64,000 bases of DNA, taken from positions 609,497 to 673,496 of the forward strand of contig CAUJNA010002112.1 of assembly GCA_963377175.1 (NCBI GenBank), written 5' to 3'. The position numbers and the translations under genes are program-made. Positions 21,788-31,088 of this stretch are shown one piece after another; position 1 is the first letter of the stretch, and each line of letters begins with the position of its first letter. This DNA is from Effrenium voratum. Lineage: Eukaryota > Sar > Dinophyceae > Suessiales > Symbiodiniaceae. Under the pieces are notes generated by a model, which saw only the letters and a list, made by a program, of their open reading frames with translations, made no database searches and was not told the DNA's origin.

Positions 21788-22294
21788 GTTTGGGGGGGGA
21801 GGGTGGGAGAGGTTTGGTGTTGGGGTTGGGTTTTGAGGGGTTTGGGGTGTGTGGGAGCCGTTTGACGTAATAAACGGAGAGAGTTCGACAACACGGAGCC
21901 CGCCCAGTTTTGCCACGGATGTTCGCTGGAGACCTGGAGAACTGGTTTGAAAAGCAACTGATGTTGGGGTGTGCCTCTTTTTATGGGGACCGGCAACATT
22001 GCCATAAAAGGTACCATCAATAAAAACCAGAACACAAACAGGACCATTCTTTTGTAAAGGACCATTCTTTATACAGGACCATTCTTCTTTAAAGGACCAT
22101 TCTTTTATTCCCCAGCAGCTGAAAGCTAAGGGGTCTCAGCCCAGATAAGGTTTGGGGTTCGAGCAAGGTTCCGGAGGGCTGCGGGGTGGTGCGAGCACTA
22201 AGAAAGAGCACCGCATGCCGTTGGGGATACCACCTGAGCTTATTGGTGTCTCCCTTTTAAAACCACAAAAAACAAAACAAAAACATCAACACAG

Positions 22295-22460
22295 GTCCAC
22301 TCCTCCTCCTCCGAGGCAGGTGGATCTGGCCGAGGGATTCCCACAGGCCTCGAGCAATGCGAGCAATGCCAGCAACGCAAGGTCCAAGAGGCCGTGAAAA
22401 AGGCCCTGCAAACTACCCATAGAAAAGGCACATCACCCATGGGGAATGTTGAGTTGACTT
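22295..22460 (+). CDS. exon-like frame running into an F2 element
   Basis: After ACACAG the frame opens in phase 0: VHSSSSEAGGSGRGIPTGLE, QCEQCQQRKVQEAVKKALQT then THRKGTSPMGNVEL, abutting F2 at 22461. A second plus frame (TPPPPRQVDLAEGFPQASSN) is also GC-rich, so the frame is not certain. It has no own start codon, as expected for an internal exon. Confidence 0.35.
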
Positions 22461-22547
22461 CCTGGAGTCTCCTTCTGACCCTTAAAAACATGGGTCCAAC
22501 CTTCATGTTGGGTGATTCCATTTCTGGAGGCCCACGGAGACTCCAGG
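22461..22547. mobile_element. F2 element
   Basis: CCTGGAGTCTCCTTCTGACC ... GGAGACTCCAGG|TACC. Confidence 0.85.
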
Positions 22548-22710
22548 TACCCCTAAAACGGTGAAACTTGCAACCCATTTGAGTGGGAGATTTATGCGTC
22601 CAGGTTTTAGCCACACCTAGGGACCTTGACTCGAACGAGAGGATCTTTGCAAGGCAATGGTAGACAGGGAAGAAGGTGAACAAAAAGATAGGTTTCGGGT
22701 CTGAGGGGGA

Positions 22711-22800
22711 CCTAGAGTCTCCATGAGCCTAAAACATGGGGTCATAACTTCTTAATTTTGGGCAATGACCCCATCTTTAAAGGGTCATGGAGACTCTAGG
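22711..22800. mobile_element. F2 element
   Basis: CCTAGAGTCTCCATGAGCC ... GGGTCATGGAGACTCTAGG, a long near-perfect palindrome. Confidence 0.8.
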
Positions 22801-23049
22801 GTCCTGCTATTCAAACGAGAACTAAAAAGGACACCTATGGGCACGACTTGGTGTCCCATTTTTTGCGTGACCACGGTTGGTCAGAAACCGCCTTCCGAAG
22901 CCGCAAGGGGCCATACAAACCACTCCCCACAGACCCCCGCAGAGTGTGCTTTATGGGAGGCCAAGCAAGTTGTACAAGGCTAAAGTTGACCAAACTCTGG
23001 GTTTCTTGGCTGACAGCCAAGCCCTTCCCAGTGATTTTTCATGTCCCGA

Positions 23050-23170
23050 TTTAAACCAAAAAAAAACGGGTTGGAACTCGCTTGCGTGGACGGGCCCAAA
23101 AAAAATCGAGGCCGTCCGCCGCCAGCAGATCGAGCAGATGCCGCACGAGGCCCCGGCTGGGGGATGACCT
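23050..23170. CDS. GC-rich exon-like island, strand unresolved
   Basis: Plus: IEAVRRQQIEQMPHEAPAGG then TGA. Minus: LVRHLLDLLAADGLDFFWAR. Both have strongly G/C third positions and look protein-like. One is presumably a shadow of the other; I cannot decide. Confidence 0.3.
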
Positions 23171-23285
23171 TCGCCTCCTGCGTTTTTCGATTTGTCTCCG
23201 GCCCAACACATCCGGAAGACCATCATTTGCGGATACCCCCCCTGAAAAACAAAAACATTGAAACATATTGTTCCAATAGTACCTC

Positions 23286-23370
23286 AATTTGCTTAAGCCG
23301 CCTGGAAAAAAAAACACGTTATGTTCCCAATAGTTTCCCCATAGTCATAGACTCCCTTTAAAGCCAGCAG
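23286..23370. mobile_element. F11-like copy
   Basis: ATTTGCTTAAGCCGCCTGGA ... CCCTTTAAAGCCAGCAGG. Confidence 0.5.
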
Positions 23371-23398
23371 GGGAAAATGACATGGGACAAAATGGGCA

Positions 23399-23505
23399 CC
23401 TGAAGCCTCAAACTTCCAACTTGAATATGCGAATTCTTGCAACACACGAATTCTGGGGTGTGGTGTTTTGTTGTGGGGGGGGGGGGAAGTCGTTGAAGGT
23501 TCAGG
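23399..23505. mobile_element. F1 element
   Basis: CCTGAAGCCTCAAACTTCC ... GTTGAAGGTTCAGG, with a poly-G stretch inside. Confidence 0.65.
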
Positions 23506-23713
23506 TTGTGTCTTTTGTTGTAGGGACCCGGTGCCCTGTTGGCTTCGCTTTCCACCAAAAGACCCCACCTCCACATAGTGAAAGAAACACTGAAGCACCT
23601 GGAAAAGTCTTCAACTGTACGTCAGAAGAAACTTTACATCCACGCCATGAACTGTACTTTACGGAGTACTGGCTGACTCGGAGAACGTCAGAAGTTCTCG
23701 GTAACTTTCTGCT

Positions 23714-23808
23714 CCCCTGCTAAAAGTTTAACTTTTAGTGGTTTAGTGGAAAACCCATTAGTGGGCAAAAGGTTAAAGTCCTAACAGCCAAGCAAAATGC
23801 ACCAAAGG
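23714..23808 (+). mobile_element. F9 SINE-like repeat, best copy
   Basis: CCCCTGCTAAAAGTTTAAC, GTGGTTTAGTGGAAAACCC and GTTAAAGTCCTAACAGCC are all intact. Confidence 0.8.
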
Positions 23809-24262
23809 GTTGATACCATTCTGACATAACTCGGGCAAACATCACCGCAAGGACCCAACAGCGCCCGTATCCTCTTTCCCGCCAACGTTTTGGGCTTCTG
23901 AAGCCTCACTTTGGCGCAAAAAGGCTTACGCCTGATCTGCTTAGACGATATTTCCTCCCTCAAGCACCAACAGGAAGCTGATTCGTTATTGCCTCACGAG
24001 GTGCTGCTAAAAGAACACATGTCAGGCAGCCATGCAGGCAGACAGCCCATTTGAGATCGTCCTTGTGATTTCCCTTGGAATCAAAGCCCAACCACTAAAC
24101 CTACTAAGGAACCGGACGCTTCGCTAGGAACTGCCAATAAAACGGGTAAAGACAATACACGAGACGAGCGCATGACATCATGAGAGCCTCACCCTGGCCT
24201 GGTTTGGGTCTCCGCTTTCGGCATTCGGGAGGGGGACTCTTTGCCTCAAGACATGAGTTCCA
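23809..24262. other. no supported gene
   Basis: Contains only weak frames and a fragment CCAACCACTAAACCTAC ... GGAACCGGACGCTTCGCTAG at 24090-24132 that recurs at 36210, 48690 and 51715. Confidence 0.3.
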
Positions 24263-24266
24263 TGTA

Positions 24267-24398
24267 ATGTTGACCCCGGATTAAGAAACCCCTGTTTATT
24301 TTTATGGGGGTGTCCCCGGTTTTAGTGGGGATTTATCACTTTTGGAGGGGAACACCCCCATATTAACAAACAGGGGTTTATTAATCCGGGGTCAACAT
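24267..24398. mobile_element. F4 element, near-perfect palindrome
   Basis: TA|ATGTTGACCCCGGATTAAG ... TTAATCCGGGGTCAACAT|TA. Inner arms GGGGGTGTCCCC and GGGGAACACCCCC also pair, leaving a small loop around GATTTATCAC. Confidence 0.9.
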
Positions 24399-24423
24399 TA
24401 AGGGACTTCCAGGATTCGACTGA

Positions 24424-24534
24424 ACGAAATCCAACACAATGGTGCGATTCCCCTGTGAATACCAACAAACGATGCGGTTTCAACCATGGGGTTCATTTGG
24501 TGGTGCGGAATGGACTTCGCAACCGGAAGTTGAT
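24424..24534. mobile_element. F3 element, ends eroded
   Basis: ACGAAATCCAACACAATGG ... GGTGGTGCGGAATGGACTTC then GCAACC. Confidence 0.6.
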
Positions 24535-24789
24535 TCAGTTGACTCCATCTTAAGCGAGTTTTTCACCAACCAAACGCTTTGGTTTTTCTTGTGGGGGGGG
24601 TTGGCAGCATTTCTCGGAAACATTTACAACTTACAACCAAAGAAGCAAATCGGATCTCCTGAATGGAGGGCGTGCTTCGGAAATTTTCTCAGCCGCCCCC
24701 GGACCAAAAACGCAAGAACCCAAGGGTTGTGATGACTTTGGGGCTCCAACACTCCAACATCCACTTGAGACCCGTTTCAGCAACTCGGG

Positions 24790-25087
24790 GTGTGGCATGG
24801 AACCCCCCGGTCTGCATACCAAGCCCAGGACCCTCAACGACATACCAAGAAAACTGTGGGACGGAATGAAGTTCTGCCGAGTTTGAAGCAACTGGGGTTA
24901 CCCAACCATTCCATGAAGTCTCACAGCAAATTGGTATACTGCAAATACTTGGGGAAAAAAGCCTCCCCCGCCAACTGGAAAAAGCCAGCACTGTCGGCCC
25001 CAGTACTTTTCATCTCTACTCTTGGTATGGTAGCAAAACACTTTGTTTTTTGCAGACCCCCAGTAAAAATGAACAGAACCAAAAAAA

Positions 25088-25118
<31 letters not shown>
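24790..25118 (+). pseudogene. candidate retrocopy with A29 tail
   Basis: An open frame (QRHTKKTVGRNEVLPSLKQL, then SPANWKKPALSAPVLFISTL) runs directly into AAAAAAACT plus 29 A residues (25090-25118). A gene-sized segment ending in a long A run suggests a reverse-transcribed insertion. No leader relic or flanking direct repeat could be confirmed. Confidence 0.25.
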
Positions 25119-25389
25119 CGCCAAGAGCAGCGAATAAGTTTGGTGCTCAACCCGCGAAAATGGAATCAACTTCGAGGCAAAGACGCCGCTCGGGGGTTCA
25201 GCTACCATTAAATCAAAGGGGGTTAATGGGGGATGAACTCTAGGGGTTAGACAAGCCTTTCCATCAGTTTGTCCGTTTTGTAGTGCCAACATCGAAAAAA
25301 AAAGAGAAGAAAACGCGCACAATTTGCAGATATAGCCGTGTTTTCTGGAAGGCAACCATACTCCCGATAGCTACTTCCCTCAGGGAGCG

Positions 25390-25669
25390 TTAGTCTGAAG
25401 GCATGCGCCCAAACCTCTGACATCCAAGGAACCCACCCTGCAGCATCAATGAATCTACCACTATCTGGGCAAGCACCCCCGAAAACCCTCGGGCTCGGAC
25501 GTACGAAGAGTTTCTATCCCGAGCTCCGGCCGAGTCAAATTGGGCCGTCCTTGGGCCGCTTGACCCTGCGCTTCCCTCGCAGACCTCAATGGGTCCAATG
25601 GCGAAATCGGCGTTGCTTGAACCCCACTTGAAACCCGGTGGATCCCAGAATTTGATTCGGTTCTTTGTG
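25390..25669 (-). CDS. exon-like frame starting at an F1 terminus, with stop
   Basis: On the minus strand the F1 end GGGTCCAG is followed by GC ACA AAG: TKNRIKFWDPPGFKWGSSNA, DFAIGPIEVCEGSAGSSGPR, then SYVRARGFSGVLAQIVVDSL and MLQGGFLGCQRFGRMPSD, TAA. Codon use is coding-like throughout and the C-terminus has an amphipathic stretch. No family is recognised. One of the better candidates. Confidence 0.45.
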
Positions 25670-25792
25670 CCTGGACCCTCCAACATGAATTCTTGCAACC
25701 CAAGGAAAATTCGTGAACCCTCCAAAATGAATTGTTGCAACCCAAGAAAAAATACTGTGAATTCCTTGCCTTGGGCAGCGTGAGGGTTCAAA
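25670..25792. mobile_element. F1 element with internal duplication
   Basis: CCTGGACCCTCCAACATGAA ... AGCGTGAGGGTTCA. The unit CCCTCCAACATGAATTCTTG / CCCTCCAAAATGAATTGTTG occurs twice. Confidence 0.7.
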
Positions 25793-26570
25793 TAGTTCAA
25801 ACCCAGTGGGTTCCAGGCGTGTTGCAAACCAACTATTCTCCTTTTGGCTTAGGGTGGCGCTTGCCCTTTACCCACAAAACCAAGGGGACCCCAACAGGAA
25901 CATACCCAACACCTCTGGTTGGGTTACGAGACTAAAGTCAGAAGTGGAGCGGATTGCCTCGAATGACTACATGTCTATATATATATATAGTGTTTTGATT
26001 GTGTGCCTTAATTATCATGGAATTCAGAGAGTAAACCTCAAAAACATATTATTTTGGTGATTTGGTAGGTGTGCCACCCCAGTGTCAACCCCTACAGTAA
26101 ATGAATTAGCTATCCCTCGAGAAGATCCGACACTATAATTAAGTAGGGGATTGCCCCCAAAACGGCTTTACTATTGGTTTGCCGCTCACACGGTTTTATC
26201 ATCCCACTTTTACTCATGCAATATTTAGCTAACTAGTTTGGGGCCACAGCCCCTGATTCCTGATTGGCCTCCTCCTCGGGTTATATAGAGCCCATTAGGA
26301 CACACCCATTGACCGATTGTTCAAATCCCAGGTTGCAAAAATATTCACGCGTTTGTTCTGGATACAGCCACCAAACGAAGACAACAGATGAAAATCAAAT
26401 GAACAAATAAATAAATGACGGAACGACCGCTACAAAACATCCCTTGTGGTTTCCTTTGAGGGTGCCAAAGCCTGGGTTCACTCCCACATGCTGAGCACCA
26501 GCAAGCTATACCTGCGACCCCCAAAAACGTACACCTCTTCCCAAAACGATGTTTTTTTCTTGCGGGAATT
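25793..26570. other. no supported gene
   Basis: Includes the AACCAAGGGGACCCCAAC motif, a short TA run at 25976-25990 and featureless AT-rich sequence. Confidence 0.3.
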
Positions 26571-26579
26571 TCCAAACAG

Positions 26580-26720
26580 CTGTGGCGCCTGGGTCACTTG
26601 GGACCCCCGCCAGAGGCGTGTCCCGCGTGTCCCGCGTGTCCCGCGTGTGCCGCGTGTCCGGCGCTGGAGGCGCTGGAAGCGGAGCCACGCTTGGCGCGGC
26701 TCGTGCAGGCGTCGCCCTGA
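26580..26720 (+). CDS. GC-rich exon-like island with CPACPAC repeats
   Basis: TTTCCAAACAG|CTG is a plausible acceptor. One plus frame reads LWRLGHLGPPPEACPACPAC, PACAACPALEALEAEPRLAR then LVQASP and a stop. A GCGTGTCCC minisatellite (26622-26664) encodes the Cys-Pro-Ala repeats. Two other plus frames are open, and a GC donor (GTGCAG|GCGTCG) or AAG|GTGAAA are possible ends. Confidence 0.3.
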   Translation: MWRLGHLGPPPEACPACPACPACAACPALEALEAEPRLARLVQASP

Positions 26721-26769
26721 GCGACGGCCCAAGGTGAAAAGTACCTGCCACCCTGAAATTACGAAGTTC

Positions 26770-26889
26770 GGGATGACACCACTAACTTCTGGGGGACACC
26801 AAGTTCTGGGGGACACCACTAAGTTCTGGGGGACACTACCAAGTTCTGGATGACACCACTAAGTTCCGAAAGGAAAGACACCACTAAGT
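26770..26889 (+). repeat. minisatellite, unit about GACACCACTAAGTTCTGGGG
   Basis: Five to six degenerate copies, running into a truncated F4 copy. Confidence 0.85.
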
Positions 26890-26890
26890 T

Positions 26891-26970
26891 GTTCCCTCCA
26901 AAAGTGATGAACCTCCACTAAGAGGGGACACCCCCGAATCAAGCAGGGAGCTATGAATCCGGGGTTACCA
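26891..26970. mobile_element. F4 truncated copy
   Basis: TTCCCTCCAAAAGTGATGAA ... GAATCCGGGGTTACC, the right half of F4. Confidence 0.6.
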
Positions 26971-26977
26971 GTCTAAA

Positions 26978-27015
26978 TCCTCCTGTGGAGAGGTTAGAAT
27001 AAGGGGGGGACCTAG
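26978..27015. mobile_element. F5 solo fragment
   Basis: GAGAGGTTAGAATAAGGGGG joined to GGACCTAG, an internally deleted F5. Confidence 0.5.
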
Positions 27016-27019
27016 ACTA

Positions 27020-27111
27020 CCTGGACCCTCAAAAATCCAATTTAAAAATTGGTTGCTGCCCCCAAAATACTGGGGTGAACTCCCTTTTTAGGGGTAGTTT
27101 GGGGGCTCAGG
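27020..27111. mobile_element. F1 element, intact
   Basis: TA|CCTGGACCCTCAAAAATCC ... GGTAGTTTGGGGGCTCAGG|TAC. On the minus strand it would begin GTACCTGAGCC. Confidence 0.9.
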
Positions 27112-27117
27112 TACTCA

Positions 27118-27153
27118 GAAAAAGAAGAAGAAGAAGAAGAAGAAGAAGAAGAA
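27118..27153 (+). repeat. GAA microsatellite
   Basis: About eleven GAA units, lying between a complete and a half F1 copy. Confidence 0.95.
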
Positions 27154-27154
27154 A

Positions 27155-27213
27155 ATCGCCCCCCATAACATTGGTGCAATAACACACTTTTAAGGGAATT
27201 TTGAGGGTGCAGG
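27155..27213. mobile_element. F1 half-element
   Basis: Ends AATTTTGAGGGTGCAGG; the left part is replaced by the GAA run. Confidence 0.55.
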
Positions 27214-27215
27214 AA

Positions 27216-27298
27216 CCTGGAGTCTCCTTCTGATCCTGCAAACATGGGTACATGTTTCCTTTCTGTTACCCCCTTGCATTTTACATGGAGATGCCAGG
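27216..27298. mobile_element. F2 element
   Basis: CCTGGAGTCTCCTTCTGATCC ... TTACATGGAGATGCCAGG|TAC; begins three bases after the F1 half-element. Confidence 0.75.
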
Positions 27299-27511
27299 TA
27301 CACTCTAAATGGTGGATTGAAGAGCCAGTCTCAAAACTAGCCTCCAACCTAGTTGGTAAAAGGTTTTTCCACCCCCGAGAAATCCCCAAGTCGAGGAATG
27401 AGCTCGTGTTACCCTCGGCTTTGGTCCATATCAGGTAGAGCCCCCGGCCGAAATGACAGACGGGAATCGGTGTTGTGCACTCGTAGGTTTCCAGCCAAGG
27501 CACGCTAGATG

Positions 27512-27889
27512 CTACGCAAATTTGGAGCCTTGTAGTCTGTTGGCAGCAATCTGGAATATGTGAAAGCTACCGCAATCGATCAAGATTTTGGGGTCGGATG
27601 TTTTAACCCCCTGTACCTGCTCCATGGTTCGGGCAGAACGGCTCGGCTCTCCATTCTCATCTAAACTGAAAGTCCCACCCAAACAATTAAAAACCTCAAG
27701 AACCAGATGGCTAAGACTCACCAAGTCAAAGTCTCCGTGCCCAAGCGCGCTCAGGAACTTCGACACTGAGAATGTCCGGGGAATCAACCGGAGCGACAGG
27801 CGTTCGCACCACCACCCCTTCTCACCTGAGTTGACGGCCTCTTCTTGGCGCCAGAAAAACCAAACAACCTCTAAACATGGAACCACCAA
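27512..27889 (-). CDS. hypothetical protein, 125 codons, possible 60-nt intron
   Basis: One of the best frames: FLSALGHGDFDLVSLSHLVL, EVFNCLGGTFSLDENGEPSR, then KTSDPKILIDCGSFHIFQIA and ANRLQGSKFA, TAG. Codon use is coding-like. On the minus strand AACTCAG|GTGAGAAGG (27825) and ACATTCTCAG (27766) are a textbook donor and acceptor bounding a 60-nt segment that is in frame, so it may be spliced or retained. The N-terminal side is Trp-rich. No family is recognised. The opposite strand is also open for 125 codons but with poorer codon use. Confidence 0.45.
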   Translation of the reverse strand: MVVPCLEVVWFFWRQEEAVNSGEKGWWCERLSLRLIPRTFSVSKFLSALGHGDFDLVSLSHLVLEVFNCLGGTFSLDENGEPSRSARTMEQVQGVKTSDPKILIDCGSFHIFQIAANRLQGSKFA

Positions 27890-27969
27890 GACTACAGTTG
27901 GAGTGATTTACAGGAAGTACACAGACTTTCAAAATACACAAGCGTGCAAACGCAGCTGCTTCTGATACA

Positions 27970-28560
27970 ATAACTTATTCGGAAATATCATTTTTTTGAA
28001 GACACATCACAATCACAGTCTGCACAAGCCCTCCTTTGTCCAATCCTTGAAGGAGCTAAGTAGGGCACGCTCGTGAATCTTTCAGATAACCTGAGAGGAA
28101 GCACTGGAAGGGTGCCTGCTTTTGCAAAGCTAGGTCACAACCCCTATCATATGTGTACCAAATCTGAATGGCAGCTTAAGAGGGAAACAAACACCTCACC
28201 AATAATTGTCGGTTCGGGGCCCCCACAATCCATATCTCTTTCCAGAGGTTACCAAGGGGTTGGCCACGGGTTAGCCGCGCGTTAGCCGTGGGTTCCGGAA
28301 ACACCATCTTTTCCGAAAACATTTGATGTTTTTTCGTGAAAAAAAAGCACGGGTTGCAACATGGGCATTCTACGTGTTCACTCCCGGGTTCCCAAACTTT
28401 CCGTATGGGCCGCCCTGCATTCCCAGCTCCGAGTTTTGCCTTTCCCGGCGGCGTTGGAATCACACGTCGAAGAATTCAGCTTCCCGGCAATTGGCTGGTG
28501 GTTTGGTGGTTGAAGAGGGGCTTCTCCAAAAGAACTAGGGGTTCAAATCCAAATCCAACT
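27970..28560. other. no supported gene
   Basis: Weak frames on both strands and no element of the recognised families. A GCGCGTTAGCCGTGGGTT / CCACGGGTTAGCC near-duplicate sits at 28262-28294. Confidence 0.3.
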
Positions 28561-28571
28561 AGGGATATATA

Positions 28572-28649
28572 CCTGGAGTCTCCATGAGTTCATGACCCCT
28601 TTGTTGTAGGTAATGACCCCCATTTTTAAAGGGTCATGGAGACTCCAGG
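28572..28649. mobile_element. F2 element, intact
   Basis: TA|CCTGGAGTCTCCATGAGTTC ... GGTCATGGAGACTCCAGG|TACG. On the minus strand CTC|GTACCTGGAG...CTCCAG|GTATATCC is an exactly removable GT-AG unit. Confidence 0.9.
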
Positions 28650-28814
28650 TACGAGAAAACTTTATTGGCACCTGGTGCAAGACATCCACCCCTTGCCCGA
28701 CCTCCGCAAGAAGCTGCTGCTGCAAACGCAAGGTCTGCCTCAGCTCGAGTTCCGAAGAAACTTCTGGGAAATGAGCAGGCATTCATGGCTAGCCTCTCTG
28801 TTGGTCTATGGTTC
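28650..28814 (+). CDS. exon-like frame between F2 and F6
   Basis: Read as CCAG|GT ACG AGA: RKLYWHLVQDIHPLPDLRKK, LLLQTQGLPQLEFRRNFWEM, then SRHSWLASLLVYGS and a TAA contributed by the F6 terminus. Strong Leu/Arg/Lys heptad-like spacing suggests a helical segment. No family is recognised. The stop being inside an element suggests an internal exon cut by the insertion. Confidence 0.4.
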
Positions 28815-28816
28815 TA

Positions 28817-28950
28817 CTTAAAAGGGCATTGTACTTAGTAAGTTGTTAGTAAGTCAGGTTATAACCCACAAAAGCCATGTTTATAAGTCTCCTATGTGGG
28901 TTATAACCTGGCTTACTAACCACTTGCCTGACGTACCCTGCCCCTTCAAG
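28817..28950. mobile_element. F6 element
   Basis: TA|CTTAAAAGGGCATTGTAC ... GTACCCTGCCCCTTCAAG|TA, with an inner pair GGTTATAACC / GGTTATAACC and AGTAAGTCAGG / CCTGGCTTACT. Confidence 0.85.
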
Positions 28951-28965
28951 TAGGCTAGGGTTGAT

Positions 28966-29068
28966 TCCTTGTCCATTCTTCTCAGCCCTTGTTCTTTTCA
29001 AAAACCGATCGCCATTTCTCCAGGCTTTTGGTTTTCTAGAAAGAAGGATCCCTGGAAAGAATGGGGAA
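28966..29068. mobile_element. F12 element
   Basis: TTGATTCCTTGTCCATTCTT ... GGATCCCTGGAAAGAATGG; shares its whole layout with 41904-42025 and part with 6649-6700 and 15153-15205. Confidence 0.65.
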
Positions 29069-29100
29069 GTTACCCCTAGAATGGTTCGCAAAACTATCTA

Positions 29101-29208
29101 GGTCCTCCAGTAGAGAGCTTAGAATCGGGGTACCAACATTTTTCTGTAGTCTATTTTAGTAGGGAACCCTCCCCAAAAAAAAGGGTAAACGGGCACTACT
29201 GGGGGACC
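29101..29208. mobile_element. F5 element
   Basis: TA|GGTCCTCCAGTAGAGAGC ... CACTACTGGGGGACC; the right TA is changed to CA. Confidence 0.85.
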
Positions 29209-29285
29209 CAGCTATGTTAATTTGGGGTCTTGGGCTTGTAGGAGTAGTTGTGTTTGCGTGGATTGTTTGCTATGTTTTCAACCCT

Positions 29286-29330
29286 GGTTTCTTAGGAGGT
29301 GCGAGAAGCGGATTCTGCAACCATCCAAGT
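29286..29330. mobile_element. F3 half-element
   Basis: TGGTTTCTTAGGAGGTGCGA then GATTCTGCAACCATCCAAG|TA. Confidence 0.6.
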
Positions 29331-29557
29331 ATCTTCCGGACGGGGAACTTCTTGCTTACTCTCCCCCAAACGCTCCGCTCCACCTCTTCGTCTTCAGAAC
29401 CCCTTCTCCAAATGGCCCGAAACCCATGGGCGGTTCTGCAAAGAGAAACCGAGGGACCCAAGGCTTTCGCAATGGAATTCAGGTTTTGGGTATGTCGAAA
29501 TCAAACCACCAGGAATTGGACCACAGTCCTTGTTCAAAGCCACGGGCAAATTGCCGC

Positions 29558-30022
29558 TTATAAACAAAGCGATTGGTGAAGAGAATGGGTGAAGAGAATG
29601 GGTGAAGCGAATGGGTGAAGAGAATGGGTGAAGAGAATGGGTGAAGAGAATGGGTGAAGAGAATGGGTGAAGCGAATGGGTGAAGAGAATGGGTGAAGCA
29701 AATGGGTGAAGCGAATGGGGGATAATCCTTCACTACCATGTCCTTGCGGAACTCCTGGTAGCTCCTTAGCTCCCTCTCTTTTGTGCCAAATCTCGATACC
29801 CCCAGCTCCTTGGCTCCGTTCCCACCACCAGCCAGTTCGGATTTCCCGTCCGAGTTGCTCCGTTTGTAGGTCCAGCAGCAGGATCTGTGCCGCCGTGATA
29901 GGCTTCACCTCGCAATGCCGACAAGACGAGACGGGAATTCGTAAGTTCGGAGTCGACATACTCGGAGGTGCCCTAGCTTCATGGACAATGGAGAACTCGA
30001 TCTGAAACTTGGCAAAAGTCAT
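29558..30022 (-). CDS. hypothetical protein, 154 codons, with 13-residue C-terminal repeats
   Basis: From ATG at 30022: IEFSIVHEARAPPSMSTPNL, RIPVSSCRHCEVKPITAAQI, LLLDLQTEQLGREIRTGWWW, then IEIWHKREGAKELPGVPQGH. About the last 50 codons are a 13-residue repeat, consensus SPILFTHSLHPFS, produced by a 13-nt minisatellite that stays open in all phases. A possible acceptor, CCAAGTTTCAG|ATC, lies near the start. The unique part has coding-like codon use. No domain is recognised. Confidence 0.45.
   Translation of the reverse strand: MTFAKFQIEFSIVHEARAPPSMSTPNLRIPVSSCRHCEVKPITAAQILLLDLQTEQLGREIRTGWWWERSQGAGGIEIWHKREGAKELPGVPQGHGSEGLSPIRFTHLLHPFSSPIRFTHSLHPFSSPILFTHSLHPFASPILFTHSLHQSLCL
29576..29720 (+). 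repeat. 13-nt minisatellite GAAGAGAATGGGT
   Basis: About eleven tandem copies, varying at one base (GAAGAG / GAAGCG / GAAGCA). There are no spacers, so it is not a CRISPR array. Confidence 0.95.
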
Positions 30023-30092
30023 CCATCATAGCGTGTGCGCATGTGGATAAAAGCCTTGGTCATGAAGTCAAACATCGCTTGCTTATGCTTAC

Positions 30093-30317
30093 GTGTTGTA
30101 CATGACAGTCCAAACCTGGACACAACATGGGAAAACACCTATGCAGGCAGCTGGAACTGCACGTTTGCGGTTTGAATATCAATGTTTGGGGAATTTTGCC
30201 GACATGAACGCCATACGGATCATCATGCTGATGGATTTTGAGCCTTCAAAAAGATTCAGTCGGCACGGCCCTTGTTCACGCGCCAGATTCATTAATCCGG
30301 GGTTGCACATGGAATAG
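30093..30317 (+). CDS. hypothetical open frame, 74 codons with stop
   Basis: QTWTQHGKTPMQAAGTARLR, FEYQCLGNFADMNAIRIIML then MDFEPSKRFSRHGPCSRARF. The last codons lie in an F4 fragment (CATTAATCCGGGGTTGCAC at 30290). No domain is recognised. Confidence 0.3.
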   Translation: MLYMTVQTWTQHGKTPMQAAGTARLRFEYQCLGNFADMNAIRIIMLMDFEPSKRFSRHGPCSRARFINPGLHME

Positions 30318-30569
30318 TTCCCTGTAGGACTTTCCAAGTGCTATTGGCCAGTCATGAAACTAAATGTTTCTTGGCCACTAACCAGTCACTAATCGGCCGC
30401 CATTGCCCCCCTTGCTATGGCTCTGAATCAGTACCCTGCCACCAATTGACATGGAACCTTGCGCTTCTGGGGGTCCTGGTTTGGACCATTTCCCTGTTGA
30501 ACGGAGCAATTCCCGAACGTCAGGTTCCGGCTGCTAATTGGTGAGGGGGTATACTGTGAATCAGCCCTA

Positions 30570-30890
30570 TCAAAAGGTCAGCCCCTCTGCATCCGCCAGA
30601 TCCGCATCGGCACCGAGCACCAAGCGATCGCTTTGCTGAACAGCAGCTTCACACCTAAGCGACGAGATGTTCACACCCCTGCATGAACCGACTGTATAGG
30701 TTGGCCACCCCATCGTTTTCAGTTGTGTGTTCTTTGAGAAACCGCTTAATGAGATTCTTACTTTCCTTTCATCGGCAAGAAGGCTCCCTGGAATGCATGG
30801 GGCATGCACATATAGAACAATCACACGACCTAGTTTCGGATTGGGCACGCAAACAAGTAGAGACTGCGTACCAGCAAACATGAAGGACAC
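30570..30890 (-). CDS. hypothetical open frame, 106 codons
   Basis: The C-terminal part (SLRCEAAVQQSDRLVLGADA, DLADAEGLTF, stop) has G/C-rich third positions and looks coding. The N-terminal part (PGSLLADERKVRISLSGFSK) is plausible too. No family is recognised. The plus strand is open over 30683-30963. Confidence 0.35.
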   Translation of the reverse strand: MSFMFAGTQSLLVCVPNPKLGRVIVLYVHAPCIPGSLLADERKVRISLSGFSKNTQLKTMGWPTYTVGSCRGVNISSLRCEAAVQQSDRLVLGADADLADAEGLTF

Positions 30891-31088
30891 ATACCCAGTG
30901 GGTTTGTTGATGATATGGGCGTCAACCCTTAAACAAATGAATCGCCCAACCCAATTTAGATGAATTTAGTTTATTGAGCTGCGGTAAGCGAGTTTTGGCA
31001 ATAACAAGTCCCTTAAACGAATGGCCCGAACCCAACATCGATGATTAAACTAAGGCTTATGTGGGTCTCTGCTTGACCCATGGAATTT

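Noticed and set aside
29576..29720. CRISPR-like array
   Set aside because: Contiguous 13-nt tandem repeat with no spacers, in eukaryotic sequence.
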